A stretch of DNA of 6,996 nucleotides, taken from the NCBI GenBank assembly GCA_903923345.1, contig CAIXXI010000336.1, positions 1 through 6,996 on the forward strand. The letters run 5' to 3'. Of the stretch, positions 5,915 through 6,996 are shown in pieces. Source of the DNA: an uncultured Burkholderiales bacterium. GTDB taxonomy: Bacteria > Pseudomonadota > Gammaproteobacteria > Burkholderiales > Burkholderiaceae_E. Position numbers and translations under genes: made by a program. The notes beneath the pieces are model-generated. The model ran no database searches and was not told where the DNA came from. It saw nothing but the letters and a program-made list of their open reading frames with translations. Each line of letters begins with the position of its first letter. Positions within the stretch are counted from its first letter, which is position 1.

Positions 5915-6996
5915 ATGAACAACGACTCATTCCTTCGTGCCCTGCTGCGCCAGCCCACCGACCACACACCCGTCTGGCTGATGCGCCAGGCCGGTCGCTA
6001 CCTGCCTGAGTACAACGCCACCCGCAAGCGCGCCGGCAGCTTCCTGGCGCTGTGCAAGAACCCCGAGCTGGCCTGCGAAGTCACCCTTCAGCCGCTCGAT
6101 CGATATCCCCTGGATGCCGCGATTCTGTTTTCCGACATCCTGACCGTGCCCGACGCAATGGGCCTGGGCCTGTATTTCGCCGAAGGCGAGGGGCCCAAAT
6201 TCAGCAATCCGGTGCGCGACGAAGCCGCCGTTCGCAAGCTCGCCGTGCCCGACCCGAATGTCGAGTTGCGCTATGTGATGGATGGCGTCTCGACGATCCG
6301 CCGCGCCCTCAACGGCCGTGTGCCCCTGATCGGTTTCTCGGGCAGCCCCTGGACGCTGGCCTGTTATATGGTCGAAGGCGGTGGCAGCGACGACTTCCGC
6401 CTGGTCAAGGGCATGCTCTACAAGCGGCCTGACCTGATGCACACCATGCTGTCCGTGACCGCTGATGCGGTGCGCGACTACCTCAACGCCCAAATCGAGG
6501 CGGGCGCCCAGGCAGTCATGATCTTCGACACCTGGGGCGGCATCCTGCCGGACGGCCACTATCAGAAATTTTCACTCGGCTATATCCGCCGGGTGCTTGA
6601 TGGCCTGAAGCTGGAGCGCGAAGAGCGCGCCGAAGACGGCACGGTGCGCCGCGTTCGGGTGCCGTCCATCGTCTTCACCAAGGGCGGCGGGCTGTGGCTC
6701 GAAGACATCGCGGCGACAGGCTGCGACGCGGTGGGTGTCGACTGGACGGTCAATCTTGGCCAGGCCAGGGCTCGGGTCGGCTCCCGGGTGGCGCTCCAGG
6801 GCAATCTCGATCCGATGGTGTTGATGGCTGATGCGGGGCAAATCCAGGGCGAAGCGATCAAGACCCTGGAGAGCTATGGCGTGCCACAGGCGGGTCAAGG
6901 CCACATCTTCAACCTGGGTCACGGCATTTCTCAGTTCACACCGCCCGAGAGCGTGACCGCGCTGATTGAGGCGGTTCATCAATACAGTCGTGAACA
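5915..6996 (+). CDS. hemE: Uroporphyrinogen decarboxylase (3' end beyond window)
   Basis: HemE is a cytoplasmic enzyme of heme biosynthesis that removes the four acetate carboxyl groups of uroporphyrinogen III to give coproporphyrinogen III. The 360 codons visible cover nearly the whole protein, since family members are usually about 340-370 residues. Both family signatures are present: PVWLMRQAGRYLPEY (19-33), with the substrate-binding arginines Arg24 and Arg28, and GFSGSPWTLACYMVEGGG (140-157). Asp74 in LFSDIL is the expected catalytic aspartate. Tyr151, the FDTWGG segment (204-209) and His336 in NLGHGI correspond to conserved active-site positions. The frame stays open to the last base with no stop, so the gene is partial. 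The start at 5915 is preferred, but an in-frame ATG at 5906 would add MVP; an in-frame TAG at 5882 limits any further extension. Neither start has a clear Shine-Dalgarno sequence. Confidence 0.97.
   Translation, partial: MNNDSFLRALLRQPTDHTPVWLMRQAGRYLPEYNATRKRAGSFLALCKNPELACEVTLQPLDRYPLDAAILFSDILTVPDAMGLGLYFAEGEGPKFSNPVRDEAAVRKLAVPDPNVELRYVMDGVSTIRRALNGRVPLIGFSGSPWTLACYMVEGGGSDDFRLVKGMLYKRPDLMHTMLSVTADAVRDYLNAQIEAGAQAVMIFDTWGGILPDGHYQKFSLGYIRRVLDGLKLEREERAEDGTVRRVRVPSIVFTKGGGLWLEDIAATGCDAVGVDWTVNLGQARARVGSRVALQGNLDPMVLMADAGQIQGEAIKTLESYGVPQAGQGHIFNLGHGISQFTPPESVTALIEAVHQYSRE

Noticed and set aside
5886..5918. Ten-codon frame MLNPDVKWSP whose TGA overlaps the hemE ATG, a possible leader peptide
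   Set aside because: Its ATG falls within the best -10 hexamer (TAGAAT, 5882-5887), so it would not be transcribed from that promoter. It also has no ribosome site.
5927..6559. Minus-strand open frame of 210 codons opposite hemE
   Set aside because: The opposite strand encodes HemE with both family signatures; this frame has no independent support.

Overview
The window is a GC-rich, densely coding stretch of bacterial chromosome. It most resembles a betaproteobacterium of the Burkholderiales type. The reasons are the strong G/C bias at third codon positions, an orphan Bug/TctC-type periplasmic binding protein (a family greatly expanded in that order), a proteobacterial-type hemE, and a PEP-CTERM-like surface protein. 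This placement is inference from gene content; there is no rRNA or other phylogenetic marker in view.

Layout: (1) 23-3343 (+) is a single-chain biotin-dependent acyl-CoA carboxylase that fuses biotin carboxylase, biotin carrier and carboxyltransferase in 1106 residues. (2) Converging on it with a 9-bp gap, 3353-4402 (-) is a substrate-binding protein of the tripartite tricarboxylate transporter (Bug/TctC) family with a Tat-like signal. (3) A 166-bp divergent intergenic region separates it from (4) 4569-5069 (+), a small secreted protein of unknown function. (5) 5035-5775 (-) overlaps the 3' end of gene 4 tail-to-tail by 35 bp. It encodes a secreted Gly/Ser-rich protein whose C-terminus looks like a PEP-CTERM (exosortase) sorting signal. 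(6) A 139-bp divergent intergenic region with back-to-back promoter-like elements leads to (7) hemE, 5915 to the window edge (+), uroporphyrinogen decarboxylase, which lacks only its extreme 3' end.

The genes do not form one operon. Orientations are + / - / + / - / +, so each gene is probably its own transcription unit and there is no obvious shared pathway. The carboxylase (acyl-CoA metabolism) and HemE (heme biosynthesis) are cytoplasmic enzymes. The three genes between them encode exported proteins. No mobile element, CRISPR array, tRNA or rRNA was seen. I see no clear sign of a wholly new multi-gene system. The most interesting items are the PEP-CTERM-like protein with its variant motif, long post-arginine tail and non-ATG start, and its overlap with the uncharacterised secreted protein.
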